Below, one piece after another: positions 1 to 7,992 of a DNA stretch of 34,220 nucleotides. Source of the stretch: Xylanibacter rodentium (GTDB lineage Bacteria; Bacteroidota; Bacteroidia; Bacteroidales; Bacteroidaceae); assembly GCF_013166575.1 (NCBI RefSeq), contig NZ_JABKKE010000024.1, forward strand, positions 1 through 34,220. Reading direction: 5' to 3'. The notes beneath the pieces are model-generated. The model had not been told where the DNA came from and made no database searches. It saw nothing but the letters and a program-made list of their open reading frames with translations. Every line of letters starts with the position of its first letter. Position 1 is the first letter of the stretch. A program made the position numbers and the translations under genes.

Positions 1-2
1 GA

Positions 3-122
3 TATACCAACAACTTCAGAAAGTTCGGATATGACCCCAGGAAAATCGCATGCTACTATGGAATAGCGCCATTCGGAAGGGATTCGGGGACAAGCAGGGC
101 GAATATATGCAATTGGATATAA
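3..122 (+). pseudogene. IS110-family transposase, C-terminal remnant
   Basis: Frame 3 is open from the window edge to a stop at 120-122. Its peptide contains FRKFGYDPRKIACYYGIAPF followed by GRDSGTS. This matches the (A)RK-ACY-G-APF...SGTS core of the Transposase_20 domain at the C-terminus of IS110-family transposases. After SGTS (about nt 95) the similarity stops. Normally a further 80-100 residues follow, but here the frame runs into seven unrelated codons and a stop, and a palindromic repeat begins. I read it as a truncated, inactive copy. The start lies outside the window, so the upstream gene could be longer. No bridge-RNA region or element end is visible on this side. Confidence 0.6.
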
Positions 123-235
123 ATCCCGGGGTGCCGCTTCGCTCTGCCCCGGGCTATGTGCTTGTTGCCCCGTTGGGGCGCATCCATCCAAAGCACATCC
201 ATCCAAAGCGCGTTCATACTATATTCGTAGGATAA
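120..235. repeat. Palindromic intergenic repeat with two hairpins and a 15-bp duplication
   Basis: The segment contains a hairpin with 7-bp arms CCCGGGG (125-131) and CCCCGGG (147-153). A second short hairpin follows, GCCCC (167-171) and GGGGC (175-179). After that the 15-mer CATCCATCCAAAGC(A/G) occurs twice back to back (181-195, 196-210). The unit resembles the REP-like intergenic repeats scattered through Prevotella and Bacteroides genomes; that comparison is from memory. An open frame across it encodes nothing recognisable. Confidence 0.55.
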
Positions 236-283
236 TATAGTTTTTATTTTGTTGAATAACTTATCTAATTCACGTCATATTAT

Positions 284-480
284 TGTTGATAACAATGTGT
301 ACAACCATGTTGATAACCGTGTTGATAATCCGTGTATTATCAACACAAACCACAACACGCCCGTCAGGCATGGGATATCAACACGCTTATTAAAGGCTTT
401 TAATCAAGTTTTCAACATATTTTTGGCAGAAAAAGATATAAACTTATTATATTTGCACCGAAATGTAAAATTGTTGATAA
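284..480. other. Cluster of DnaA-box-like TGTTGATAA sites (candidate origin or operator array)
   Basis: The exact 9-mer TGTTGATAA occurs at 284-292, 308-316, 320-328 and 472-480, and its complement at 337-345. Near matches lie at 375-383 and 409-417. The 9-mer differs by one base from the E. coli DnaA box TGTGGATAA. Two sites form a perfect 11-bp inverted repeat (319-329 and 336-346, 6-nt loop). The surroundings are AT-rich. An origin of replication would look like this, but so would an operator array for a dimeric regulator of the adjacent nadA. dnaA itself is not in the window, so the origin reading stays tentative. Confidence 0.4.
421..455 (+). promoter_or_regulatory. Candidate Bacteroidetes-type promoter for nadA
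   Basis: TTTTG at 421-425 and TATATTTG at 448-455 fit the Bacteroidetes housekeeping promoter (TTTG, then TAnnTTTG), with a slightly long 22-bp spacer. Transcription would start near 460, giving nadA a leader of almost 200 nt that contains the last TGTTGATAA site and the hairpins at 502-550. No better match is seen nearer the gene. Confidence 0.4.
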
Positions 481-501
481 GATGAAGATAACACTCATTT
501 T

Positions 502-550
502 CAGCAGATAACAATCAACATCTGCTGTTAGTAACCGTATGGCAGATGTT
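502..550 (+). promoter_or_regulatory. Mutually exclusive hairpins in the nadA leader
   Basis: CAGCAGAT (502-509) pairs with ATCTGCTG (520-527) around a 10-nt loop. The overlapping AACATCTGC (517-525) can instead pair with GCAGATGTT (542-550). Only one of the two stems can form at a time, as in attenuators and some riboswitches. There is no T-tract and no motif I recognise, so the regulatory role is conjecture. Confidence 0.3.
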
Positions 551-655
551 TACAACGGAATATGCAAGAAAACAGGTATAAAGTTTTCAACGTATCAACG
601 GCATATCATACTAAACATTTCATTTTTAAATTAAAGAAAGAAAAAGATATAAATA

Positions 656-1654
656 ATGAAAGCAATGCTGAAACCGGAATGGAAAGAAAAAGGATACATC
701 GACGAACCCGTGAGTAAAGATGTAGACCTGAAGACGGAAATAAGACGTATGTGCGAAGAAAAGAAAGCCGTGATACTGGCCCACTACTACACGCACGGTG
801 AGATACAAGACGTGGCCGACTTCATCGGCGACTCGCTCGCCCTTGCCCGCAAGGCTGCCGAGACAGACGCCCGGATCATCGTGATGTGCGGTGTGCACTT
901 CATGGCCGAGACATGCAAAATACTCAGTCCGGAAAAACTTGTGCTTGCACCCGACTTGAACGCCGGTTGCTCGCTGGCCGATTCATGCCGTGCCGAGGAC
1001 TTGAAACGTTACAAAGAAGAGCATCCCGGATACAAAGTGGTGAGCTATGTCAACACCACTGCGGCCGTAAAGGCGCTTACGGACGTTGTAGTGACGAGCG
1101 GCAACGCAAAGAAGATAGTAGACACATTCCCGAAAGACGAAAAGATAATATTCGGCCCCGACCACAATCTGGGGTCGTATATCAACGAGGTTACAGGCCG
1201 TGACATGCTGCTGTGGAATGGCGGCTGTCATGTACATGAACGCTTCTCGGTGGCGGAGATATTGAAGTTGAAGACCTTGCATCCCGGTGCCAAAGTTCTG
1301 GCACATCCCGAATGCAAGGGGCCGGTGCTGGCCGTGGCCGATGTGGTAGGCTCCACTGCAGTGTTGCTCAAATATGCCGTGGAGAGCAGCGACAGCGAGT
1401 TCATCGTGGCTACTGAAGCCGGAATACTGCACGAAATGACGCGTCGCTGTCCCGACAAGACGTTTTTGCCTGTGCCGCCGGAAATCGGCGAGGGCGGCGT
1501 AGGATGCTCATGCAACGAGTGCGACTATATGAAGATGAACACACTGCTCAAGATTTACAATACGCTGAAATACGAATGGCCTTCGGTCGATGTCGATCCT
1601 GACGTGGCCCGCGAGGCCGTCAAGCCTATAGAGAGGATGCTTGAACTGAGCTGA
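656..1654 (+). CDS. nadA: Quinolinate synthase A
   Basis: NadA condenses iminoaspartate with dihydroxyacetone phosphate to quinolinate, the second step of de novo NAD synthesis in the cytoplasm, and needs a [4Fe-4S] cluster. The 332-residue product has the usual length. It shows the family signatures VILAHYYTHGEIQDVADF (39-56), GDSLALA (58-64), CGVHFMAETCKIL (78-90) and AGCSLADSC (103-111). It also has WNGGCHVHERF (187-197) and the C-terminal CSCNECDYM block. C105, C191 and one cysteine of the last cluster (C284/C286/C289) are the expected iron-sulfur ligands. nadB and nadC are not adjacent, so it appears monocistronic, with a long upstream region. The ATG at 656 gives a normal N-terminus; a second ATG at 665 is possible. 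Confidence 0.95.
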   Translation: MKAMLKPEWKEKGYIDEPVSKDVDLKTEIRRMCEEKKAVILAHYYTHGEIQDVADFIGDSLALARKAAETDARIIVMCGVHFMAETCKILSPEKLVLAPDLNAGCSLADSCRAEDLKRYKEEHPGYKVVSYVNTTAAVKALTDVVVTSGNAKKIVDTFPKDEKIIFGPDHNLGSYINEVTGRDMLLWNGGCHVHERFSVAEILKLKTLHPGAKVLAHPECKGPVLAVADVVGSTAVLLKYAVESSDSEFIVATEAGILHEMTRRCPDKTFLPVPPEIGEGGVGCSCNECDYMKMNTLLKIYNTLKYEWPSVDVDPDVAREAVKPIERMLELS

Positions 1655-1711
1655 CACAGGTTTTTTCATACAGTTTTACAGGTTCTCATACTGTTTTCCA
1701 TGTTTTGTCAG
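1651..1711 (+). terminator. Weak inverted repeat after nadA
   Basis: CTGACA at the nadA stop (1651-1656) pairs with TGTCAG (1706-1711). The loop holds two imperfect copies of a CAGGTT...CATAC(A/T)GTTTT sequence. It lies between convergent genes and may help end transcription, but the stem is only 6 bp. Confidence 0.25.
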
Positions 1712-1743
1712 ACCTTTGTGATGAGGGTTTGGGAAAGCATGGA

Positions 1744-2805
1744 TTATTTTGCTGTTATTTTGCTGATGATGTATTTTTCCGTCGGATATGTGATATAACT
1801 CAACAGGGTTGTCACTGTGAATGCCATCGGAGCATAGATAAGGAACTTCACAATATGCGAGTCGATGCTGTCAATCCAGCTGTAGGTTATGGCGTAGACG
1901 ATGGCATGACTTACGGTCTGATACAGATATATGGTATATCCGCGTTCGTTCCACAGCCTTAGGATATACGTGTAGCGTATGTCGATTCTGCGGAATATAA
2001 TCGTGAGCAGGCACAGGCTTGCCGTGCCGAAGATGACGAAAAAGATGTCGGCCGGGAATTTGTGGCTTTGCATAGGCACCATGTTTCCTGTGATGAAGCA
2101 TATAATCGTCATTATGGTTGCAACGGTTGTGACGACAGTGAAAAGACGTTGCTCACATCGTTTGTAGTAAAGGTAGCCGGCAATGTAGAAGAAATTGTAT
2201 GCCGGTATGTGCTTCAGCTCCATCTCTCCCTTGAAGTGTAGCGGACTCAGCGCAAGCACCACGGCGGCCGTCAACGCAAGGTATGCCGAACCGGGAATGT
2301 GCCGGAGCAGTTTCTGCTGTATGGGTAGCGAGCAAGATATAACGAGATATACGGATACGAACCATGTGTATCCGTAGAATGGAAATACGGTGCTTCCGCC
2401 GGTGAGCAGCACTTTGGCCAGTCCGGCCGCCGTAAACCGGCTCAGGTCTATCGTATAAGGATGTATATCCGTGCCGGTTGCGGTGAGGGATATGGCTGTC
2501 GCGAAGGTGAAGAAAAGGAATATGTATAGCGGCAGAAGGATTCTTTTGGACCGGTTGATGATGGTCTGGATGATGTTTCTTTTCTTTTCGGTTACGGCCT
2601 GCGACGCACCGGCAATGAAGAATATCACGGGCATCTCGAAAAGCATGGCCGACAGCAGCGGTTCGGTGCCTACGGCAAACCAGTATGTGGTGTGAATCAC
2701 ACATACGGTGTATATCATGATCATGGCTCTGTAAGTGTCGAGCCGTGCGTCTCTCGGAGTTGTCGGTCTCATATGGCGGTGGTATACATATTTTATATAT
2801 GGCAT
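1744..2805 (-). CDS. Acyltransferase-3-like polytopic membrane protein
   Basis: The product is strongly hydrophobic, with roughly nine or ten predicted membrane segments. It begins with a short basic stretch, then RLDTYRAMIMIYTVCVIH and FEMPVIFFIAGASQ, and has GYTWFVSVYLV in the middle. This layout, with a histidine in the first membrane helix and a later WF(V)xxYL stretch, fits the acyltransferase 3 family. Members O-acetylate cell-surface glycans or lipids from cytoplasmic acetyl-CoA. It is last in the minus-strand envelope operon. The open frame extends back to 2862 inside the upstream gene. I prefer the ATG at 2805, 17 nt after the upstream stop; the ATG at 2772 is an alternative. Acceptor and acyl donor are unknown. 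Confidence 0.6.
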   Translation of the reverse strand: MPYIKYVYHRHMRPTTPRDARLDTYRAMIMIYTVCVIHTTYWFAVGTEPLLSAMLFEMPVIFFIAGASQAVTEKKRNIIQTIINRSKRILLPLYIFLFFTFATAISLTATGTDIHPYTIDLSRFTAAGLAKVLLTGGSTVFPFYGYTWFVSVYLVISCSLPIQQKLLRHIPGSAYLALTAAVVLALSPLHFKGEMELKHIPAYNFFYIAGYLYYKRCEQRLFTVVTTVATIMTIICFITGNMVPMQSHKFPADIFFVIFGTASLCLLTIIFRRIDIRYTYILRLWNERGYTIYLYQTVSHAIVYAITYSWIDSIDSHIVKFLIYAPMAFTVTTLLSYITYPTEKYIISKITAK

Positions 2806-2822
2806 AGAGCTGTTGCTGCTTT

Positions 2823-4244
2823 TCACCTTATCACGTCCACTGTGTCGCCGTGAACGAGCCATACCTTGTCATATCCTTCTTTCACGGCATGGTCGGCAAT
2901 GCTGTCCACCAGATGCATATCGGTCACGTGTATGGCGGTGTCGCCGAACACACGCGGCCATTTGTATCCTGTGGCGGCAAAAGCCGCATGCCCCCATCCG
3001 AAGGCGTCCGACGGCAGAACGCAGAATGACGAGTATTTCTTTTCGTCGTCCCTCACAGATATGCTGTATGCTTTGTCTACGGGGTGGCCCGTCTTTTCTA
3101 TGGCCTGGCGACCCATGTCCTGTCCCATGAGGCCGGAGCGATAGGCTTTATGCCAGTGATGGATGTCGATGAAGATGCTCGATATGACGTATAGGGTGAA
3201 GAGAATACGCAGTGCGGCCGGTCGTCGGGACCTGTCGGCCAAAAAGGCTACGATCAGCGCCGCCATGCCAAGACCGGCATAAGTGTGCATCACGGTGAAA
3301 AGCGTGAGCAGATGTGGCAATGCCGCCATACACATACATGCTGCAAGCGAAAGCAGCGGACGCTGTACGATACGGCCGCGCCTGCCGGCAAACAGGTATG
3401 CCATGAATGGCATGGAGAGCAGCAGTGTGGCAACGACGACGGCCGGATTGCGGCTTGGAGCATGTACAAGGCTTACGTAGTCCACGGCCACCCATGTCAT
3501 GCCGATGAAGGTGCCGATGTGTTTCAGCTTTGAAAATATGGTGTTGTCGAAGTATTCTTCGTTGAAATTGACATCGTGTGGTGTCAGAGAGAATCGTGCG
3601 GTGAGATATGCTGCGGCTGCCGTTGCCCCTATGATGGAGTCGCGCACAAACTGTTGTCTGCATGTCCGGCCGAAACCGAACGCCATGACTTGTGGTATGA
3701 AGAAGAACATTATTCCGTTTTCTTTTGAAAACGTTGACATGTATGTACACAATATCCACAATGCGTATTTGGGCCTGTGCCCTTTGTTGAGATAGAACCA
3801 AAGGCCGAGCAGTCCCCACATCTGGGCATAAGTCTGGTTTAACGAGTCGATGCTGAGCACAGTTCCAAGCATTCCAGGGGATATGAAGAAAAATATGGTG
3901 GCTGTGTTCCGGGCAGTCTTGCCGAACGAAAGTGTGCCGGATAACTTGTATATAAGAAAGGTTGACACTAAGTGCCCGGCATATACGAAGATGTGGTTGA
4001 GCAACGGGAACAGCCTGTAGTCTCTGCCGAGCACCCATCCGAAGATTACGTCAAACGGTCGCCACCAGCTCCGTTCTGGCAAGAGATTGTTGAGTGTAAG
4101 TGTGCCGAAGTATGGTGTAGTGTAGTATGTCCAGTCGTCGAATGTAGGCAGCAGCAGAGTTATGGCATATAGGATGAACGGTGACAACAACAGTATCACC
4201 GTGATGGGTGTAATATGCCTGGTGATGTTCTTGATGATGTCCAT
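2823..4244 (-). CDS. GT-C-like polytopic membrane protein (putative glycosyltransferase)
   Basis: This 473-residue protein has about ten hydrophobic segments and a soluble C-terminal tail of about 110 residues. After the first membrane helix comes FDDWTYYTTPYF (35-46). An acidic pair in the first extracytoplasmic loop is typical of GT-C enzymes, which use polyprenyl-phosphate sugars. I cannot assign a family with certainty. It sits 46 nt after porZ and overlaps the frame of the acyltransferase-like gene, so the three are probably co-transcribed. Given PorZ's role at the surface, addition of sugar to lipopolysaccharide or a surface protein is a reasonable inference. It could also be an uncharacterised membrane protein without catalytic function. 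Confidence 0.55.
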   Translation of the reverse strand: MDIIKNITRHITPITVILLLSPFILYAITLLLPTFDDWTYYTTPYFGTLTLNNLLPERSWWRPFDVIFGWVLGRDYRLFPLLNHIFVYAGHLVSTFLIYKLSGTLSFGKTARNTATIFFFISPGMLGTVLSIDSLNQTYAQMWGLLGLWFYLNKGHRPKYALWILCTYMSTFSKENGIMFFFIPQVMAFGFGRTCRQQFVRDSIIGATAAAAYLTARFSLTPHDVNFNEEYFDNTIFSKLKHIGTFIGMTWVAVDYVSLVHAPSRNPAVVVATLLLSMPFMAYLFAGRRGRIVQRPLLSLAACMCMAALPHLLTLFTVMHTYAGLGMAALIVAFLADRSRRPAALRILFTLYVISSIFIDIHHWHKAYRSGLMGQDMGRQAIEKTGHPVDKAYSISVRDDEKKYSSFCVLPSDAFGWGHAAFAATGYKWPRVFGDTAIHVTDMHLVDSIADHAVKEGYDKVWLVHGDTVDVIR

Positions 4245-4290
4245 AAGTTGTTTCTTGTATTGTCGTACTTGTATTGTCGTTGTTGCGGTT

Positions 4291-6336
4291 TTATCTTATT
4301 ATCGCTACATTGCACACCGTACCTTTGCTTCCGTCGCTCTTTGCCGTTACCACGTGGTATACGCCCGAAGCTACCTTGCGGCCTTTGAGGTCGCGGCCGT
4401 TCCATGTGAATGTGCCGCCATTGCTTTTCCCTTGTGCTACCAGATATCCGGTGGCCGTGGTTATCTTGACGTCGGCATCGGCGGTCAGTCCGGATACGGT
4501 TATCAGTCCGTCATATTCCGGTCTGACAGGATTAGGATAGGCATAAACGCTGTTTTTGTCCATGTCTTCTGCCGGTTCGGTCGCATCGCCCATGTATGAG
4601 CAAAGGCCTTGGTCTGTGCCGAAAAACACTTCTCCCTTGTCGTTTATGGCAATATCCATTACGTTGTCCGACAGCAGTTTGCTGTTGTCTTTGGTGAAGT
4701 GATGAATCTGTTTTTCATTGTCACTGCTTATGAGATATACCCCGTTGCCTTTTGTACCGAACCATTTTCTGTTGGCTCCGTCGATGGCAATTGACGATAT
4801 TTCCACGTTGCTGAGCAGATAGTCTGCCAGATTTGTACCGTCGTTGCGCGGCACTTTGTACTGGTTGAGCACCGTTATGTCTTCATTGCTTGTTGTCTGT
4901 GACGGTGTTATATATACGGGACCGATGTTTGTTCCCATCCAGATGTTGCCGTCTTTGTCTTCCGTCGGTTCTTTGATGAATGACAGTGTGAGTTTCTTTC
5001 CGTCTTGATTTGTGAATTCCTTTTTGTATACGTACAGGTTCTTGTCCGATGGCGAGTATTTCATCAGTGCCGGTGTGCGGAAGTAGTTGTTGCTGAACCA
5101 CATCAGTCCTCTGCTGTCAAACATCAGCCCGTTCATGCTCTCGAACGAAGACAATACTTTTCCATTTTTTGTCGGAACTTCAGTCATCAGGCGCTTGTCG
5201 TGGTGCGAAATCCATTCGCCTTCGGGTGTTATTTCAAATAGAGAAGTAGACGGACTTATGCTGTTGGCAAGCCACAGATGGCCGTCGGCATCGAATTTTA
5301 CGGTCGGCACTATTACATAATTCTTGTTGCCGTAATCTACCGTGGTAGCATTTTTCAGCGGACTGTTGTCTATGTTATATTCCTTTATGAACTTTCCGTT
5401 TCTGAATTCATACAGTCCGGTCTGTCCGCCTGCGAACACGTGGTTTTCGTCTTTCGGGTCAACATCGCACGATATGAGGTTTACGAATCTGTGTCCGGTC
5501 TGTCCGGTAATGTCGTTTTCGTATACGGTCCAGTCTTTTCCGTCATATATTTGCAGGCTGGCTTTGCCTTCCGTGGCGGACAGTCCGTTTGCCGTATACA
5601 GTTTGTCTCCGGTAAAACGTAGGAATCCTATGGTGTTGTAATGCGGTCCGCCCGGGTTGAGTGTGGACACTATGGGATAGTATTTTTCATAGTCGGTGTT
5701 GTCTTCGTCGAATATCCCTTGCGGATAGTTTGACGTTTGGGTCCATTTGTTCTTGTCTATAAGGTTGTCCGACACGGACGCAGTGAGTACAATGTTTCCT
5801 GATGTCATTGCATATATGCTGTTTCCGCTTACGGCCACTTTTCTCGTGTCACGTTGCAGATTGTAGGATTCGCTTATCTCTTCATTGTACATATTGACTT
5901 TCACTATTCCGAATTTTGTGGCAAGATACGCATATCTGTCGTGTATGGTAATGCTGTTTACGGTCTTGTCAGCATTCATCGCTTTTTTGTAAAAGTCTGA
6001 TATATTGGTTATTTCTCCATTGGTGCGTATCATATCTATGTTACAGTTGGCATATACGGCTATAAGTTTCTTTACCGAACTGTTCCATGCAATATGTCTG
6101 ATATTGTTGTCGTTGAGTCCTTTTATCTTGTCGTAGGTTGTTATCGAGCCGTCATTGGTGTTATACATATACAGGTTGTTGCTTGCAAGTACGAAAATGT
6201 CGTTGCCGGCAGCTTTTATCTGTTGTATCTCATAATAGGCCATATAGTTGTTCCATGCTCCTATTTCAGTCGCATGCGCTTTTGTACAGAATATACATTC
6301 TATGATGAAAGTATAGGTTAAAAGCTTTTTTATCAT
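4291..6336 (-). CDS. porZ: Type IX secretion system protein PorZ (two beta-propellers plus C-terminal sorting-like domain)
   Basis: A signal peptide (1-22, ending AHA) is followed by the PorZ-typical start GAWNNYMAYYEIQQIKAAGN and a run of propeller blades (SNNLYMYNTNDGSITTYDKI; LNDNNIRHIAW). A second propeller resembles two-component regulator propellers (WMGTNIGPVYITPSQ; WFGTKGNGVYLIS; VFFGTDQGLCSY). The last 90 residues (about 590-681) form an immunoglobulin-like sorting domain: YPNPVRPEYDGLITVSGL and GRDLKGRKVASGVYHV. In Porphyromonas gingivalis PorZ is a surface component of the T9SS attachment complex. It binds anionic LPS and delivers it to the PorU sortase. The length of 681 is slightly shorter than the P. 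gingivalis protein. It lies 10 nt after rdgB, in an operon with glycan-modifying genes. Confidence 0.85.
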   Translation of the reverse strand: MIKKLLTYTFIIECIFCTKAHATEIGAWNNYMAYYEIQQIKAAGNDIFVLASNNLYMYNTNDGSITTYDKIKGLNDNNIRHIAWNSSVKKLIAVYANCNIDMIRTNGEITNISDFYKKAMNADKTVNSITIHDRYAYLATKFGIVKVNMYNEEISESYNLQRDTRKVAVSGNSIYAMTSGNIVLTASVSDNLIDKNKWTQTSNYPQGIFDEDNTDYEKYYPIVSTLNPGGPHYNTIGFLRFTGDKLYTANGLSATEGKASLQIYDGKDWTVYENDITGQTGHRFVNLISCDVDPKDENHVFAGGQTGLYEFRNGKFIKEYNIDNSPLKNATTVDYGNKNYVIVPTVKFDADGHLWLANSISPSTSLFEITPEGEWISHHDKRLMTEVPTKNGKVLSSFESMNGLMFDSRGLMWFSNNYFRTPALMKYSPSDKNLYVYKKEFTNQDGKKLTLSFIKEPTEDKDGNIWMGTNIGPVYITPSQTTSNEDITVLNQYKVPRNDGTNLADYLLSNVEISSIAIDGANRKWFGTKGNGVYLISSDNEKQIHHFTKDNSKLLSDNVMDIAINDKGEVFFGTDQGLCSYMGDATEPAEDMDKNSVYAYPNPVRPEYDGLITVSGLTADADVKITTATGYLVAQGKSNGGTFTWNGRDLKGRKVASGVYHVVTAKSDGSKGTVCNVAIIR

Positions 6337-6346
6337 GATGTTTATG

Positions 6347-6949
6347 TTATGTTCCCGACTTTCTGAGATATTCCACCAACCGTGCCACAGCCCGTGCCCT
6401 GTGACTTATCTTGTTCTTGACGTCGGGTCCGAGTTCGGCGAAGGTGCGGTCGTATCCTTCGGGTTGGAATATAGGGTCGTATCCGAAGCCCTCTCCTCCC
6501 CTTCTCTCTTTTATTATCTCTCCACGGACAATACCCTCGAATAGTTTCTCGGTGATATTGCCGTTGCCGTCTTCTTTTAATATTAACGCTATTGCCGTGC
6601 GGAATCTTGCCTTGCGATTGTTATTTTCTCCTAATTCGCCGAGCAATTTTGTCATGTTGGCCTCGCTGTCGTGCCCTTCTCCGCCGGCATAGCGTGCGCT
6701 GTATATGCCGGGTGCGCCTCCGAGTGCGTCCACTTCGAGACCCGTGTCGTCGGCAAACACGCTCATATTATAGTTGTCGTATATATAACGGGCTTTCTGC
6801 ATGGCGTTCTCTTCGAGTGTAGAGCCTGTCTCCGGTATGTCGGCGTGGCAGCCGATATCCTGAAGTGACACTATTTCAAAATCGCTTCCGAGAATGTCGC
6901 GTATCTCGGAGAGTTTGTTCTTATTGTTGGTTGCGAATACTATTTTCAT
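6347..6949 (-). CDS. rdgB: Non-canonical purine NTP pyrophosphatase (RdgB/HAM1)
   Basis: This family hydrolyses dITP, XTP and ITP to monophosphates, cleaning the nucleotide pool. The 200-residue product carries the full set of signatures: [12 protein letters not shown] (5-16), the metal/nucleotide loop [10 protein letters not shown] (40-49), and [19 protein letters not shown] (63-81) with the catalytic aspartate pair. [12 protein letters not shown] and a C-terminal SHRARA follow. Ten to twelve nucleotides separate it from porZ and from the upstream methyltransferase, so it is translated from their transcript. The product is a cytosolic homodimer in known members. Confidence 0.93.
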   Translation of the reverse strand: MKIVFATNNKNKLSEIRDILGSDFEIVSLQDIGCHADIPETGSTLEENAMQKARYIYDNYNMSVFADDTGLEVDALGGAPGIYSARYAGGEGHDSEANMTKLLGELGENNNRKARFRTAIALILKEDGNGNITEKLFEGIVRGEIIKERRGGEGFGYDPIFQPEGYDRTFAELGPDVKNKISHRARAVARLVEYLRKSGT

Positions 6950-6961
6950 ATATTCTTATTC

Positions 6962-7915
6962 TTATCTATTATTGTCATTTGTTTGTTTTATAAGCCGTTT
7001 TATCTTCATCTTTCTTTCCCAGGACAGCGACTGTATGAAGAATTGGATGATGTTATATGTCCAATATTTCAGTTTCCACTTGATGAAGTTGTTTATTTTT
7101 GTTCCATTAATTATCTCAGTCATCATCTGTCGGCATAGGTATTGTTTGTCTTCCTTGTGATTGAGGAGTTCGCAGGGTACGTTGTTTCGTTTTGTTATGA
7201 CAGCGATGACATGTTTGTCTATACCTGTGCTCACGGTTATGTCGGCAAATTGAGAGATAAGGGAATTGATGTCATGACGTTCGTTTTTGTTCCATATTAT
7301 AAGTTTTCCGTTTTCATTGTTTATATTATACTGATGAAATCCCTTATAATGTTCTGTCTCAGCCTCGTTAGGATGATGGTTAAGATATAGTTTTCCACCC
7401 GTTTTCAAACATTCAATAGCTTCCAAAAGTCCTTTGATGGGCAGGGCGGAATGGTCCAAAGCATTCTGTATGATGGCGAGATCTACGGTGTTGTGAGGAT
7501 AAAACGACGAAATATATTCCACCATGCCGAATTCAATGTCAGGCAACATATATCCTAGTCTTTTTTTTATTCTGCTGGAATATCGTTTGAGAATATCATT
7601 GAAAAATGGTGCGAGCGGGTCAACATAGTGTATGTTGACAGCTCGTTGTGCTCCGTTTTCGGGTTTAATATAGTTTCCGGTGGTGTAACTCATACCGCAA
7701 CCAATGTCCAGAACATTCGGTTCGGTTTGACATGATGTCAGAAAACGGTTGCAGTCGAAATTCTCAAGTTTTATAATTTGACAGTGGTTGGACCACCCCA
7801 TCATACCGGAAAACGTGTTTTTCCATCTGTAAACATTGTTCCAAAACGCTATTTCATAGGCTATACCTTCCGACCAATGTTTGATTTTGTTATTGGGATG
7901 TTCTTTATATTCCAT
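6962..7915 (-). CDS. Class I SAM-dependent methyltransferase (surface-glycan type?)
   Basis: The 317-residue protein has the SAM-binding motif I VLDIGCGMSYTTG (68-80), an acidic residue ending strand 2 (YVDPLAP), and a motif IV-like DLAIIQNALDHS. These support a Rossmann-fold methyltransferase. A basic C-terminal tail of about 60 residues could be an amphipathic membrane-association region. Substrate is unknown; the context (porZ, GT-C-like and acyltransferase genes) suggests a sugar or lipid. Codon use is visibly more AT-rich than in leuS, rdgB or the rest of the window, with many AAT, AAA and ATT codons. It may therefore be a later insertion into an otherwise conserved order. It is the first gene of the operon after the hairpin at 7931-7977. 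Confidence 0.7.
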   Translation of the reverse strand: MEYKEHPNNKIKHWSEGIAYEIAFWNNVYRWKNTFSGMMGWSNHCQIIKLENFDCNRFLTSCQTEPNVLDIGCGMSYTTGNYIKPENGAQRAVNIHYVDPLAPFFNDILKRYSSRIKKRLGYMLPDIEFGMVEYISSFYPHNTVDLAIIQNALDHSALPIKGLLEAIECLKTGGKLYLNHHPNEAETEHYKGFHQYNINNENGKLIIWNKNERHDINSLISQFADITVSTGIDKHVIAVITKRNNVPCELLNHKEDKQYLCRQMMTEIINGTKINNFIKWKLKYWTYNIIQFFIQSLSWERKMKIKRLIKQTNDNNR

Positions 7916-7930
7916 CTTTTATATTTATTT

Positions 7931-7977
7931 TATGCTGCAACATGGCTTTCCTAAATTGAAAGCTATGTCGCAGCATA
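7931..7977 (-). terminator. 20-bp stem-loop between leuS and the methyltransferase gene
   Basis: TATGCTGCAACATGGCTTTC (7931-7950) is nearly complementary to GAAAGCTATGTCGCAGCATA (7958-7977), with a 7-nt loop. In the minus-strand transcript one difference becomes a G-U pair and one an A-C mismatch. It lies 15 nt after the leuS stop and is likely the leuS terminator or a stabilising 3' stem. No strong T-tract follows. Confidence 0.6.
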
Positions 7978-7992
7978 GAGGGTTCGGGTATT

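Noticed and set aside
249..485. 78-residue ORF in the TGTTGATAA cluster
   Set aside because: Its asparagine/valine-rich translation (VDN repeats) simply reflects the repeated sites; no start signal or family.
626..898. Antisense ORFs overlapping nadA, leuS, GH115 and others
   Set aside because: They are shadows in other frames of well-identified genes, with low-complexity or His/Arg-rich translations.
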